Shown here piece after piece: positions 39,471-47,564 of a stretch of 64,000 nucleotides of DNA. The notes under the pieces were generated by a model. The model was not told the DNA's origin. It saw only the letters and a program-made list of their open reading frames with translations, and did not search any database. Each line of letters begins with the position of its first letter. Position 1 is the stretch's first letter. The position numbers and the translations under genes are program-made. The DNA is taken from the NCBI RefSeq assembly GCF_003477885.1, contig NZ_QUEE01000002.1:372001-436000 (forward strand), in the 5' to 3' direction. The DNA comes from Lachnotalea sp. AF33-28. GTDB lineage: Bacteria > Bacillota > Clostridia > Lachnospirales > Lachnospiraceae.

Positions 39471-40991
39471 GTGGATTATTACATTACGATATGGACTGTG
39501 ATCGTGTTTGTCGAAAACAGACTTCAAACCGGTTTTGAATATGCAGAGCTTGAAAAGGCAACCGGATTTTCACTGTCATATCTGCGGGCAGTATTTGCAA
39601 AGCTTACTGGACAGTCCTTATCCCGCTATGTTTTAAACCGTAAGATTGCCAACGCTGCGTTTGAGATCGCCCATAGCGGGCAGAGCATTTTAAGCATAGC
39701 GGCTAAGTACGGTTTTTCAAATCCGGATTCCTTTACAAGGGCGTTTCGGCGTGTTACCGGTCTTAATCCCAATGAGTTCCGGAAACGGAAGAAAACGGTT
39801 GGGCATATTAAGCTTTGCGCCGGGGTATATGGGGTTTCGGTAAAATCGGAAAACGGTGAAGTGTGTCAGAAAATTCTCAAAAGAGAGGTTTGTATGAATA
39901 ACGATCAAGAGCAAAAACATGTGAATAAAGAAAGCGCTGTCTTATACGGTGTTCCGAAAGTCCATTACGGAGCTTTCGGCGGCTGTACCCCCTTTCCTGT
40001 CTGTCTGAAAGCCGTGGCAAACTATATGGGCATGACTTTGGACTATGAGGATGCCATCGTCCAGTGCGGCGCTGCATTTCGGCTCGTGTGGGATACAACG
40101 GCGTGGAATGGCGGCAATGTGGACGTGCTGTGGGCCTTCGATGAGCCGATGGCGGTATATAGAAAAGGCATTGAAACCCTGGGATGTGAGTTTAAGCTGC
40201 TTGAAAGGGCCGGGACAGTAAAAACACCGGAAGATGACCGCAGGATGAAGGCTGATTTTATTTCTTTTATTAAAGAAAATATCAACAAAGGGGTTCCTGT
40301 CATCGCTCTCGGCATAATCGGCCCGCCGGAAGCATGCGTAATAACAGGCTACCGTGACGGCGGAAATACGTTGCTGGGATGGAACTGCTTCCAGGACAGC
40401 CCTGAATACACGTCAAGCGTAACGGTTGATGAATCCGGATACTTCATCACCTCCTCGTGGTGGGAAAACCGGGATACCGTGGCGGTGATGGCCATAGGTG
40501 AAAGTACGGGTGAACGAAAACCTCTGAAAAACATCATAGAAACAGCGATGGAAGCGCTTAGCGGCAGGCAGGCCGGCAAATTCGCGAAGGGCATAAACGC
40601 CTATGACGCATGGAAAAAGGCGATATTGGACGACAGCCAGTTCAGCAAGGATATGGTTCACTCCCGGATGGCGGAGCGGCTGATGTGCCAGGGGGATGCG
40701 GTGGACTGTCTTTCGGACGGACGGGGAAATGCCCATAAATATTTTAAAAAGCTGGCCGATAAAAATCCGGAGCAGTCACTGCTTCGACAGATCGCGGAGC
40801 AGTTTGCCGCATCGGCCGACTGTGCTCAGAAGATGTATAAAGCTCTGGGCGGCTGGGAGCGCGGAGAAAAACCGCTGCAGGCGCTTGCGAGGCGTGAGGT
40901 GCGCGGGGATATCGGCAGGTTGATTGACGAAAGCAGGGCAGCTGATGTAAGAGCACTGGAATTGATGCAGGAATTATTTGAGATACTGTGA
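39471..40991 (+). CDS. AraC-type HTH fused to a BtrH/C39-like domain
   Basis: The 506-residue protein begins with an AraC DNA-binding domain at the N-terminus (about 20-105: FSLSYLRAVFAKLTGQSLSR and ILSIAAKYGFSNPDSFTRAF). A BtrH_N/C39-peptidase-like domain follows from about residue 145 (YGVPKVHYGAFGGCTPFPVCLKAV), and the C-terminal part is helical. BtrH moves acyl groups in butirosin biosynthesis. Fused regulators of this kind are known from Clostridia, but their ligand is not. The Cys in GGCTPFPVC could bind or modify a ligand. The GTG start has only a weak AGGGG upstream. Gene remnants lie on both sides, so the region has been rearranged. Confidence 0.8.
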   Translation: MDYYITIWTVIVFVENRLQTGFEYAELEKATGFSLSYLRAVFAKLTGQSLSRYVLNRKIANAAFEIAHSGQSILSIAAKYGFSNPDSFTRAFRRVTGLNPNEFRKRKKTVGHIKLCAGVYGVSVKSENGEVCQKILKREVCMNNDQEQKHVNKESAVLYGVPKVHYGAFGGCTPFPVCLKAVANYMGMTLDYEDAIVQCGAAFRLVWDTTAWNGGNVDVLWAFDEPMAVYRKGIETLGCEFKLLERAGTVKTPEDDRRMKADFISFIKENINKGVPVIALGIIGPPEACVITGYRDGGNTLLGWNCFQDSPEYTSSVTVDESGYFITSSWWENRDTVAVMAIGESTGERKPLKNIIETAMEALSGRQAGKFAKGINAYDAWKKAILDDSQFSKDMVHSRMAERLMCQGDAVDCLSDGRGNAHKYFKKLADKNPEQSLLRQIAEQFAASADCAQKMYKALGGWERGEKPLQALARREVRGDIGRLIDESRAADVRALELMQELFEIL

Positions 40992-41166
40992 CGGATACAA
41001 AACTGTAAAAGTAGGACTTGTGGAGTCAGATAATTCAGTACGCTATATCAATGTAAGCGGAAATGCCTACCATATATTTGAGATAAATGTAACCGGAACC
41101 TACAGAGTATTTGTGGAGAATACATCCGGAACAGATGTCAAAGTAGAAGGAAGTTATACGAGATAA
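40978..41166 (+). pseudogene. C-terminal fragment of a small beta-sandwich exported protein
   Basis: The frame overlaps the end of the regulator gene and has only a TTG start with no ribosome site. The 62 residues (KVGLVESDNSVRYINVSGN, HIFEINVTGTYRVFVENTSG) look like the last strands of a small secreted beta-sandwich protein. The expected signal peptide and N-terminal half are missing. It is best read as a leftover after a deletion that brought the regulator gene next to it. Confidence 0.4.
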
Positions 41167-41214
41167 GGCATATAGCAGTTTGCTATAGCAGGATGAATCA
41201 TAGTTGTTACAGCC

Positions 41215-41259
41215 AAAGAGCAGTGAATTCCGGAAACCATCCGGTGTTCACTGCTCTTT
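41215..41259 (+). terminator. Terminator before the PurF-like gene
   Basis: AAAGAGCAGTGAA pairs with TTCACTGCTCTTT, with CCGG/CCGG inside the loop. The rest of the gap to 41412 holds a weak promoter candidate (TTTACG 41281, TAAACT 41305). Confidence 0.8.
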
Positions 41260-41412
41260 AGCCTGAAGAAAAATTAAATCTTTACGTTACCCCCGGACAT
41301 GTGTTAAACTCTATTAAGCAGGAATGCCCGCTTAGGCAGTCACTGCAATCAGAGGAGAACATGGCAGAGCATGGCTGTGCCGCAAAATTAACGAAAAAAG
41401 GAGAATATGCAC

Positions 41413-42822
41413 ATGGGCGGTTTTTTTGGCGTTGCCTCAAAAACAAACTGTACACTGGAATTATTTTATGGAGTTGACTACCATTCCCATCTGGGAACAC
41501 GCAGAGGGGGCATGGCAACACATGGGAAGGACGGATTCCACCGTGCGATTCACAACATTGAAAATTCCCCGTTTCGTACAAAATTTGAACGCGATGTGGA
41601 GGAACTGACAGGAAATCTTGGTATCGGCTGTATTTCGGACTACGAGCCGCAGCCCCTTTTAATACAGTCCCATTTAGGAAGCTTTGCGATCACCACAGTG
41701 GGCAAGATCAACAATGCGGAGGAACTTCTTAAATATGTTTATGAGAACGGACACACTCATTTTCAGGAAATGAGCGGAGGGCAGATCAATGCCACAGAGC
41801 TGGTGGCGTCGCTGATCTGCAAAAAAAGCACGATCGTGGAAGGCATCCGCTATGTGCAGGAGATCGTGGACGGCTCCATGACGCTTCTGCTCATGACCGA
41901 GGAAGGGCTGTATGCGGCGAGAGACCGTTATGGCAGAACTCCGCTGGTGGTAGGTAAAAAAGAAGACGCCTACTGCGTGTCTTTTGAAAACTTTGCATAT
42001 GTCAACTTAGGCTACACGGACTACAAAGAACTGGGGCCGGCTGAAATCGTATATATCACGCCGGACGGCGTGGAAACCGTAGGTGAGCCTGGAAAGGATA
42101 TGAGAATCTGCTCCTTCCTCTGGGTATATTACGGTTATCCGACTTCCTCCTATGAGGGGGTTAACGTGGAGGAGATGAGGTATAAATGCGGCAGCATGCT
42201 GGCAAAACGGGATGAGGGAACCGTATCGCCCGATATCGTGGCCGGCGTACCGGATTCCGGCATCGCGCATGCGATCGGATATGCCAATGAATCAGGAATC
42301 CCTTATGCGCGTCCCTTTATCAAATATACGCCCACCTGGCCCAGATCCTTCATGCCCGCCAATCAGGAGCAGAGAAATCTGATCGCACGCATGAAACTGA
42401 TTCCGGTCAGGGCGCTGATAGAAAAGAAAAAGCTGCTGCTGATCGATGATTCTATCGTCCGCGGAACACAGCTTAGGGAGACGACGGAGTTTCTCTATCA
42501 GAGCGGTGCGAAGGAAGTTCACGTGCGGCCGGCATGCCCTCCGCTTCTGTACGGCTGTAAGTTCCTGAACTTCTCCCGTTCCAAATCCGAACTGGATCTG
42601 ATCACCAGAAGGATCATTCAGGAAAAGGAAGGCGATCACGCAGAAGATGTGCTGGAAGAGTATGCGGATCCCTGCAGCAAACGCTATGCAGAACTATTGG
42701 AGGAAATCCGCAGACAGCAGAATTTCACCACACTGCGCTTTCACCGTCTGGACGACCTGGTGGAATCCATCGGCATTTCACCCTGCAAGCTTTGCACATA
42801 TTGCTTTAATGGGAAAGAATAA
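41413..42822 (+). CDS. PurF-like amidophosphoribosyltransferase homologue without the glutaminase cysteine
   Basis: The 469-residue protein has the two domains of PurF: an N-terminal Ntn glutaminase-like part (GVDYHSHLGTRRGGMATH) and a C-terminal phosphoribosyltransferase part with the PRPP loop LLLIDDSIVRGTQLRETT. Active PurF begins with Cys, which attacks glutamine. Here the product starts MGGFFG, with Gly in that place. ATG 41413 is 9 bases from AAGGAG; an ATG at 41407 would add only Met-His and does not restore the Cys. The C-terminus keeps Cys residues (CKLCTYC), perhaps for a cluster. It may use free ammonia, be regulatory, or have another substrate. It stands before an amidohydrolase operon, not a purine operon. 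Confidence 0.85.
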   Translation: MGGFFGVASKTNCTLELFYGVDYHSHLGTRRGGMATHGKDGFHRAIHNIENSPFRTKFERDVEELTGNLGIGCISDYEPQPLLIQSHLGSFAITTVGKINNAEELLKYVYENGHTHFQEMSGGQINATELVASLICKKSTIVEGIRYVQEIVDGSMTLLLMTEEGLYAARDRYGRTPLVVGKKEDAYCVSFENFAYVNLGYTDYKELGPAEIVYITPDGVETVGEPGKDMRICSFLWVYYGYPTSSYEGVNVEEMRYKCGSMLAKRDEGTVSPDIVAGVPDSGIAHAIGYANESGIPYARPFIKYTPTWPRSFMPANQEQRNLIARMKLIPVRALIEKKKLLLIDDSIVRGTQLRETTEFLYQSGAKEVHVRPACPPLLYGCKFLNFSRSKSELDLITRRIIQEKEGDHAEDVLEEYADPCSKRYAELLEEIRRQQNFTTLRFHRLDDLVESIGISPCKLCTYCFNGKE

Positions 42823-42824
42823 AA

Positions 42825-42876
42825 CGGTAACAGTTCAGACGGCTGTTCCGGTTAATTAGACGCGCCGTCTGAACTG
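42825..42876 (+). repeat. Inverted repeat containing a shared 17-base motif
   Basis: CAGTTCAGACGGC (42831-42843) pairs perfectly with GCCGTCTGAACTG (42864-42876) around a 20-base loop. The motif GTAACAGTTCAGACGGC also occurs at 62720. It may act as terminator or mobile hairpin. Confidence 0.65.
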
Positions 42877-42902
42877 ATGCATTAATGGGGGAGGTTCATA
42901 GC

Positions 42903-44201
42903 ATGAACTATGTATTTACACATGTAAATCTGATCACCGGTGAAGAGGACCGGGACGTTATTGAAGATATGCATGTATATGTTAAGGATGACAAAATAGT
43001 GGCCCTGGAACAGGGGAACAGCCCGGTAAGGGACAGCTATCAGACGGTGGATGCAAGGGGACGCTATCTGATGCCGGGATTAATCAATCTTCACGCCCAT
43101 CTGTTCGGTACGGGCAAGCCCAGCAAAACTCTGGGAGGCGGCAGGCAGCAGAAGATGGTGGTCTCCTTTGCCTCTACCAGGCTTGGCGGCCATGTGCTGG
43201 ATAAGATGCTGAAGGAGAATATGGAGCAGGCTCTGTATTCCGGTGTGACCACGGTGCGCGGAGTGGGGGATCTGTTTTACTCCGATGTGCGTTTGCGCGA
43301 CCGGATTGAAAAAGGTACTGCTCTGGGACCGCGCCTGCTTGTCAGCGGTCCGGCGGTTACCGTGCCGGGCGGCCATGGTGACGGAACCTTTGCTGTCACC
43401 AGCGCGGACCCTGCCGGCATTCGGCAGCTGGTGGCACAAAACGCAAAGCACCGTGTGGATCTGATTAAGATCTGTGTGACCGGCGGCGTGATGGATGCGA
43501 AGAAAAAAGGAGAGCCCGGCGAGCTGAAGATGAGCCTGGAGCAGACCAAAGCGGCCTGTGAGGAGGCACACCGTCTGGGATACAAGGTAGCCAGCCATAC
43601 CGAGAGCCCGGAGGGAGTGATCGTAGCGCTGAAAGGCGGTGTGGATACGGTAGAGCATGGAAGCCTGCTGGATCAGGAAGCGGTGGAGCTGTTTCAGGAG
43701 CGTAAATCGGCGCTTATCTGCACGCTGTCGCCGGCGTTGCCGCTGGCATCGCTTCCGCCGTCCAAGACAAAGCTCAATGAGCTCTGTGTCTACAACTCAA
43801 GGGTAATACTGGATAATATGGTGGAAGGCGTAAAGACCGCTCTGGCCCATGATATACCGGTCGGGCTCGGCACGGATGCCAGCTGCCCTTTTGCGACACA
43901 GTATAATATGTGGAGGGAGCTCTGGTATTTTAAAACCTATGCCGGCGTTTCCAACGAATTTGCGGTGCATACCGCTACGCTGAAAAATGCGCAGATCCTG
44001 GGAATTGATGAGATTACAGGCAGCATCGCGCCCGGGAAATCAGCCGATCTGATTGTGCTGAAAGAAAATCCGTATAAGGATCTTAGAGCGCTTCGCAGTG
44101 TGGATGCAGTGATGGTCAGAGGCAGGCTGACCGATTGTCCGAAAGTAAAGAAAAATGAAGAGATCGAGGCGGAACTGGACAGCCTGATGAAAGGATTATA
44201 A
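42903..44201 (+). CDS. Metal-dependent amidohydrolase (imidazolonepropionase/dipeptidase-like)
   Basis: The 432-residue protein has the amidohydrolase barrel marks: metal motif INLHAHLFG, KICVTGGVMD with the probable carboxylated Lys region, His in ASHTESPEG and VEHGSLLD, and the catalytic Asp in GLGTDASCP. A composite beta-sandwich is formed by both termini (VNLITGEEDRDV and KSADLIVLKENPY). Members hydrolyse cyclic amides, dipeptides or related compounds in the cytoplasm. GGGAGG lies 8 bases upstream of ATG 42903. It leads a run with a GH28-like gene and a pyroglutamyl peptidase; the peptide-bond theme hints at amino-acid-linked glycans. Confidence 0.85.
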   Translation: MNYVFTHVNLITGEEDRDVIEDMHVYVKDDKIVALEQGNSPVRDSYQTVDARGRYLMPGLINLHAHLFGTGKPSKTLGGGRQQKMVVSFASTRLGGHVLDKMLKENMEQALYSGVTTVRGVGDLFYSDVRLRDRIEKGTALGPRLLVSGPAVTVPGGHGDGTFAVTSADPAGIRQLVAQNAKHRVDLIKICVTGGVMDAKKKGEPGELKMSLEQTKAACEEAHRLGYKVASHTESPEGVIVALKGGVDTVEHGSLLDQEAVELFQERKSALICTLSPALPLASLPPSKTKLNELCVYNSRVILDNMVEGVKTALAHDIPVGLGTDASCPFATQYNMWRELWYFKTYAGVSNEFAVHTATLKNAQILGIDEITGSIAPGKSADLIVLKENPYKDLRALRSVDAVMVRGRLTDCPKVKKNEEIEAELDSLMKGL

Positions 44202-44225
44202 TATTATTATAGAAGAAATGGGGAT

Positions 44226-46853
44226 ATGAGAATGAGCGTTCCATTTGCAACAGGTGCTTCTGTCACGGCAAAGCAGCTGAAAAAAGAGAAGATGTACAGG
44301 ATTACCGAATTCGGAGCCGTATCCGGAGGAGATCCTGCAGCGAATACGGAAGCGGTGAACCGGGCGGTTCTGGCCGCTTCCGAAGGGGCGGGAGGAACCG
44401 TCGTAATTCCGGCTGGGGAATACAAAGTTTATACAATCCGCCTGAAAAGCCATGTAAACCTGTATCTGGAGAAGGGATCCGTGCTGCGGGCGGCGAAAAC
44501 GGATATCCTTCATTCCTATGAGAAACAGACAGGGGAGGGCGGAAATTACGATGAACCGGAGGTGAATCTGTACGCGGGCCTTCAGGATCACGGACATACC
44601 TATTTTTCCAACAGCCTGATCTGCGGCATGGATCTGACGGATATTATGATCTATGGCCCCGGTGTGATTGACGGCAGCTGTTTTGAAGAAGAATACCGAG
44701 AGTATGTTCTGATGGGCGGTGACCCGATGGAACCGGATAAGAGAAATGAGCCAGGACATCGCGGAGAGTGGTTCGGCAACAAGGCAATCGCTCTGGTCCG
44801 CTGTAAAAATGTGGTTCTGAAAGAGTTCTCTCTGGTAATCGGCGGGCATTTTGCCATATTGGCCACGGCCCTGACCAATTTCCTCGTGGAAGACCTGCTG
44901 GTGGACACGACCAGGGACGGTCTGGATGTGGACTGCTGTCAGGATGTAACCGTGCGCAGATCCACATTTAACTCCCTTACGGATGATGCGCTTGTTATGA
45001 AAGGCAGCTTCGGAGCAGGCTTTTATCAGCCGGTTAAAAATGTGCTGATTGAGGACTGTGTGGTCAGCGGCTATGATGCCGGCAGCGTTTATGCCGGGCT
45101 CTATACCAGAGAAAAGCTGATCGCTACGGACCGCTGCGGCCCTACCGGAAGGGTGAAGCTGGGAACGGAGTCCACCTGCGGCTATGAACGGGTGACGGTA
45201 CGCCGCGTAACGTTCAACCGCTCCAGGGGATTTGCGCTGGAAGCTGTGGACGGTTCGGATCTGTGCGATATCCTGTTTACGGACTGCACCATGAATAATG
45301 TGAGCAGCTCGCCGATTTATATCCGTGCCGGGGAGCGCGGCAGGTTTCCCGTAACGGGAATCAGTCAGGAAGAGTGGCTGGTAGCCAAGGAACCCAATGT
45401 GCGCATGGATAACCGCAATTGGGTGCTACCGGATGCGCCGGGATATGAGCGCTGGCCTGCAAAACGCTATACGCCTTCCTATCGGAAGAATAAATCCGTG
45501 TGTATTGACGGGCATTCTTCTTTTTCTATTGTGGATCAGACGGAACCGGCGGCAATAAATCCGGTAAACGTCACAGAAGAAAACGGCAGATATTACGCGC
45601 GCAGATATGATGAAGAAGCCGGCGCTTACGTGACCGACTACGATAAGGAACTGGAAAAATGGCAGCTGCCCTGCTATGCCAACGGCAGCGGAGCGGACCA
45701 TATGGCCAGAGTACATAATATTGAGATCAGCAATGTGAAGATTACCAATGCGGATCCCCGCTACCCGATCCTGCTCATGGGGCTTGCGGACAGCAGAATT
45801 GAAAATGTCATTATGAAGAATATCAGTGTAGAATTCCGCGGAGGAATTACTATGCAGCAAGCTGTGGAACAGCGCCAGCTCAATACAAATTGGAGATTTA
45901 CCCAGTACGGGACCAAACCGTCCGTGCAGACCCTGCCCTGGCTGGTGAATACCTTCTTCCTGAAAGAGGAGGGACTGCTGCCAAGGGTGGACTGGGATCC
46001 TAAGGCGGAGTGCTGGAAGGACGATCCGTATAATGTGCCGGAACTTCCCCATGTCTATCCGGAACCCAGCAATTGGGGAATCCTTCCCGCTTACGGCATG
46101 TATGCCCGCCACGTGGACGGACTTTTGATGGAGAATGTGGAGTTTACCTGGAAGACAGAGGACGGAAGACACGCGGTGGTACTGGATGACGCGTACGGCG
46201 TCAAGCTGAAGAATATCCGGGCGGATGTGAAGGATGGGGTGGAACCGGCTGCTGCGGTAACCAGCCATTTCAGGCGTCCGACGAATCATGAATACATATT
46301 AAACGAGCCGTATGTCACCACAACGGTAGAAGCCAGCTTTCCGGAAGGATGGGAAGTGAAGCGGGTTGAGATAGAGGCTCCCGCGCCGGGCACGCCCAAT
46401 GACGGACAGTATGTGTATCCGACCGTACCTGTGCCGGAAAACGGCTATCACTTCGGGGTGGCCACAGAAGCTTATCCGCTCCCGCTGACCGTATTCAGAC
46501 CTTTCTTTGCAATGCCGGCCAGGGTGGATGCGGCTGCCTGCACAGAAATCCGTATACCGGTGGTGGTAAGGCATCCTGCGGTGGATGTTACGGAAGAGGA
46601 AACAAGCGGATTTATCTACAATGAATCCGTATCCAAAAAAGATTTTACGGTGAAAGGCTGCAGCCTGAATTTGAAAACCGGGGTGGAGGATCTGCCGGAA
46701 GGGGCCCGCTATGAGGAAGAATCCGGAGAAATTGTCTGGATTCCCAAAGCGGAGCAATGCGGTGAATATAAGCTGCGTCTTTGGACGGATGACGGTGTGA
46801 TGAAAGAGTACGGCAGTCTTACCATCGCCGTGTCTGCCCGTCAAGACATATAA
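44226..46853 (+). CDS. GH28-like polygalacturonase-fold glycosidase
   Basis: The 875-residue protein begins with the pectin-lyase-like opening (YRITEFGAVSGGDPAANTEA) and a right-handed beta-helix. GH28 carboxylates can be placed in TTRDGLDVDCCQDV and SLTDDALVMKG; GGHF stands where the catalytic His region is expected. A second block (about 480-700) adds more helix coils, and the last 180 residues form a beta-rich domain resembling an Ig-like module. There is no signal peptide, so it acts on imported oligomers, probably cutting galacturonosyl or related links from the end. The start is uncertain: ATG 44232 has better spacing to GGGG, and 44226 is the longer form. It is larger than usual GH28 (about 450-550). 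Confidence 0.75.
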   Translation: MRMSVPFATGASVTAKQLKKEKMYRITEFGAVSGGDPAANTEAVNRAVLAASEGAGGTVVIPAGEYKVYTIRLKSHVNLYLEKGSVLRAAKTDILHSYEKQTGEGGNYDEPEVNLYAGLQDHGHTYFSNSLICGMDLTDIMIYGPGVIDGSCFEEEYREYVLMGGDPMEPDKRNEPGHRGEWFGNKAIALVRCKNVVLKEFSLVIGGHFAILATALTNFLVEDLLVDTTRDGLDVDCCQDVTVRRSTFNSLTDDALVMKGSFGAGFYQPVKNVLIEDCVVSGYDAGSVYAGLYTREKLIATDRCGPTGRVKLGTESTCGYERVTVRRVTFNRSRGFALEAVDGSDLCDILFTDCTMNNVSSSPIYIRAGERGRFPVTGISQEEWLVAKEPNVRMDNRNWVLPDAPGYERWPAKRYTPSYRKNKSVCIDGHSSFSIVDQTEPAAINPVNVTEENGRYYARRYDEEAGAYVTDYDKELEKWQLPCYANGSGADHMARVHNIEISNVKITNADPRYPILLMGLADSRIENVIMKNISVEFRGGITMQQAVEQRQLNTNWRFTQYGTKPSVQTLPWLVNTFFLKEEGLLPRVDWDPKAECWKDDPYNVPELPHVYPEPSNWGILPAYGMYARHVDGLLMENVEFTWKTEDGRHAVVLDDAYGVKLKNIRADVKDGVEPAAAVTSHFRRPTNHEYILNEPYVTTTVEASFPEGWEVKRVEIEAPAPGTPNDGQYVYPTVPVPENGYHFGVATEAYPLPLTVFRPFFAMPARVDAAACTEIRIPVVVRHPAVDVTEEETSGFIYNESVSKKDFTVKGCSLNLKTGVEDLPEGARYEEESGEIVWIPKAEQCGEYKLRLWTDDGVMKEYGSLTIAVSARQDI

Positions 46854-46883
46854 AAATCAGGAAAGAAGGGCGGATTTAAGCCG

Positions 46884-47507
46884 ATGAATATTTTGATAAC
46901 CGGATTTATGCCTTTTGGCAGAGAAACAGTGAATTCGTCCTATGAAGCGGTAAAGCGTCTGCCGCAGGAGATCCTGGGGTGCCGTATACGGAAACTGGAG
47001 ATACCGGTGGTGTTTGGTGAAGGCGCCTCCATGGTTTTCCATGCGGTTAGAGAAGAAACCCCGGATGCTGTTTTATGTGTGGGGCAGGCCGGCGGGCGCA
47101 CCGCCATATCCATCGAACGTGTGGCGCTGAATCTGGCGGAATGCCGACCGGATTTCCCGGATAACGCCGGGAACTGCCCGGGCGGGGAGCCCATCATCCC
47201 AAACGGGCCGGCGGCGTATTTTGCCACGCTTCCGGTTAAGGAGATGGAAGCGCGGGTCCTAAAACTGGGGATACCTGCAGAGCTTTCCTGCACGGCGGGA
47301 ACCTATGTGTGCAATGATGTGATGTACCGGCTCCTGCACCTGCTGGATCATGAGTATCAGGGTACACGCGGAGGCTTTGTTCATGTTCCGTATCTTCCGT
47401 CCCAGGCGGCCGGGCATCCGGGAAGGCCCAGCATGGCGGAGGAAGATATGGTCAGGGGTCTTGAGGCGTGTATTGAAGCGGTGATTCTGACGCATAACGC
47501 AGGATAA
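46884..47507 (+). CDS. pcp: Pyrrolidone-carboxylate peptidase (pyroglutamyl peptidase I)
   Basis: The 207-residue protein is a family C15 peptidase that removes N-terminal pyroglutamate. The fold start MNILITGFMPFGRETVNSS is typical. The catalytic Glu is in ISIERVALN, the Cys in GTYVCNDVMYRL, and the His in GGFVHVPYLP. The length equals that of other members. It is cytoplasmic. It lies between the GH28-like and GH43 genes with gaps of 30 and 57 bases, an unusual setting for Pcp. AAGAAGGGCGG forms a moderate ribosome site. Confidence 0.93.
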   Translation: MNILITGFMPFGRETVNSSYEAVKRLPQEILGCRIRKLEIPVVFGEGASMVFHAVREETPDAVLCVGQAGGRTAISIERVALNLAECRPDFPDNAGNCPGGEPIIPNGPAAYFATLPVKEMEARVLKLGIPAELSCTAGTYVCNDVMYRLLHLLDHEYQGTRGGFVHVPYLPSQAAGHPGRPSMAEEDMVRGLEACIEAVILTHNAG

Positions 47508-47564
47508 GGCATTTATCGACTGTAGATTTGAATGAATGCATCCATGTATGAAATGAGGGAAAAT

